Source of the DNA: Sphingomonas panni
GTDB taxonomy: Bacteria; Pseudomonadota; Alphaproteobacteria; Sphingomonadales; Sphingomonadaceae
Length of the DNA stretch: 64,000 bases
Reading direction: 5' to 3'
NCBI RefSeq assembly: GCF_022664435.1
Contig: NZ_JAKREU010000002.1
Span: 186,001-250,000 of the forward strand
Positions within the stretch are counted from its first letter, which is position 1; each line of letters begins with the position of its first letter. A program made the translations under genes and the position numbers. Of the stretch, positions 63,783-64,000 are shown one piece after another. The notes under the pieces are model-generated. The model searched no databases. It was not told the DNA's origin and worked only from the letters and a program-made list of their open reading frames with translations.

Positions 63783-64000
63783 TACTTATCCTCCACCGGC
63801 GGCTTGCCCGCGTCGGGCGACGGCACGTCCGGATCGACCGGCTTCGATTCAGGCTGGATGCCCGGATGCGGCTTGCCGGCACCGGTATCCGCCGTGCTGT
63901 CGGTCGTCTTCGGCTTATCGACCTGCGGTTCGGCCGCCTTGACGTTGTCGACGGCGCGCTTGACCTGATCGGCGGTCGCGGGCGTCGGCGCACCGGGCGC
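63782..64000 (-). CDS. nuoC: NADH-quinone oxidoreductase subunit C, C-terminal tail (partial)
   Basis: Only the last 72 codons are inside the window. They encode a low-complexity tail rich in Pro, Asp, Lys and Thr ([18 protein letters not shown] and [18 protein letters not shown] at the end). Its assignment rests on its position directly ahead of nuoD with the TAATG overlap; the catalytic part lies beyond the right edge. Such a disordered extension is not found in the E. coli protein. Confidence 0.7.

Overview
The window is a GC-rich alphaproteobacterial chromosome segment, most likely from Sphingomonas or a close relative. The evidence is the TonB receptor architecture, the TonB-receptor / DUF6445 / tryptophan-halogenase-like gene order, frequent GTGA and ATGA gene overlaps, the sphingomonad-type dispersed palindromes, and a 14-subunit nuo operon carrying small extra genes. 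No phage, IS element, CRISPR array or rRNA gene was seen.

Layout. (1) 1-3600: fabD, an RcnB-like periplasmic protein, the rpsF-rpsR-rplI operon with a possible S6:S18 leader hairpin and a strong terminator, and tRNA-Glu(CTC). (2) 3628-20958: a galactan/arabinogalactan-type utilisation locus. GH30, GH35 and an FCD-type GntR regulator lie on the minus strand. TonB receptor, DUF6445 protein, flavin halogenase-like protein, GH2, GH43 and a decayed second GH43 lie on the plus strand. A GH31 with a PA14 insert lies on the minus strand. A short inverted repeat of the form TTGTC-N-GACAA precedes the GH35, TonB and GH31 genes and is the likely operator of the local GntR. (3) 21107-30886, all minus: a fructan locus made of ROK repressor, ROK fructokinase, sugar-porter MFS, periplasmic GH32, TonB receptor and GH32 lipoprotein, with a perfect 8-bp inverted repeat ahead of the fructokinase. 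(4) 30988-38451: an amino-sugar locus with a GH84-like hydrolase, TonB receptor, SSS symporter, MurQ etherase and GntR/UTRA regulator, with a repeated TGGTATC word at the GH84 and TonB promoters. Each locus therefore seems to pair outer-membrane uptake, hydrolases, an inner-membrane transporter or intracellular enzyme, and its own regulator.

(5) 38596-49518: housekeeping and poorly characterised genes. These are an FAD monooxygenase broken by one amber codon, a MoxR ATPase and CoxE-like VWA protein separated by a CHAP hydrolase and a GT-C membrane protein, a degenerate Hpt protein divergent from a large two-TM coiled-coil protein with a CtrA-like box between them, a DUF1467 protein, RNase J and type III pantothenate kinase. 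(6) 49621-64000: complex I genes in reverse, nuoC (partial) -D-(NTF2-like)-E-(small TM)-F-G-H-I-(38-codon ORF)-J-K-L-M-N, followed by birA, whose only plausible start is a CTG overlapping the nuoN stop codon.
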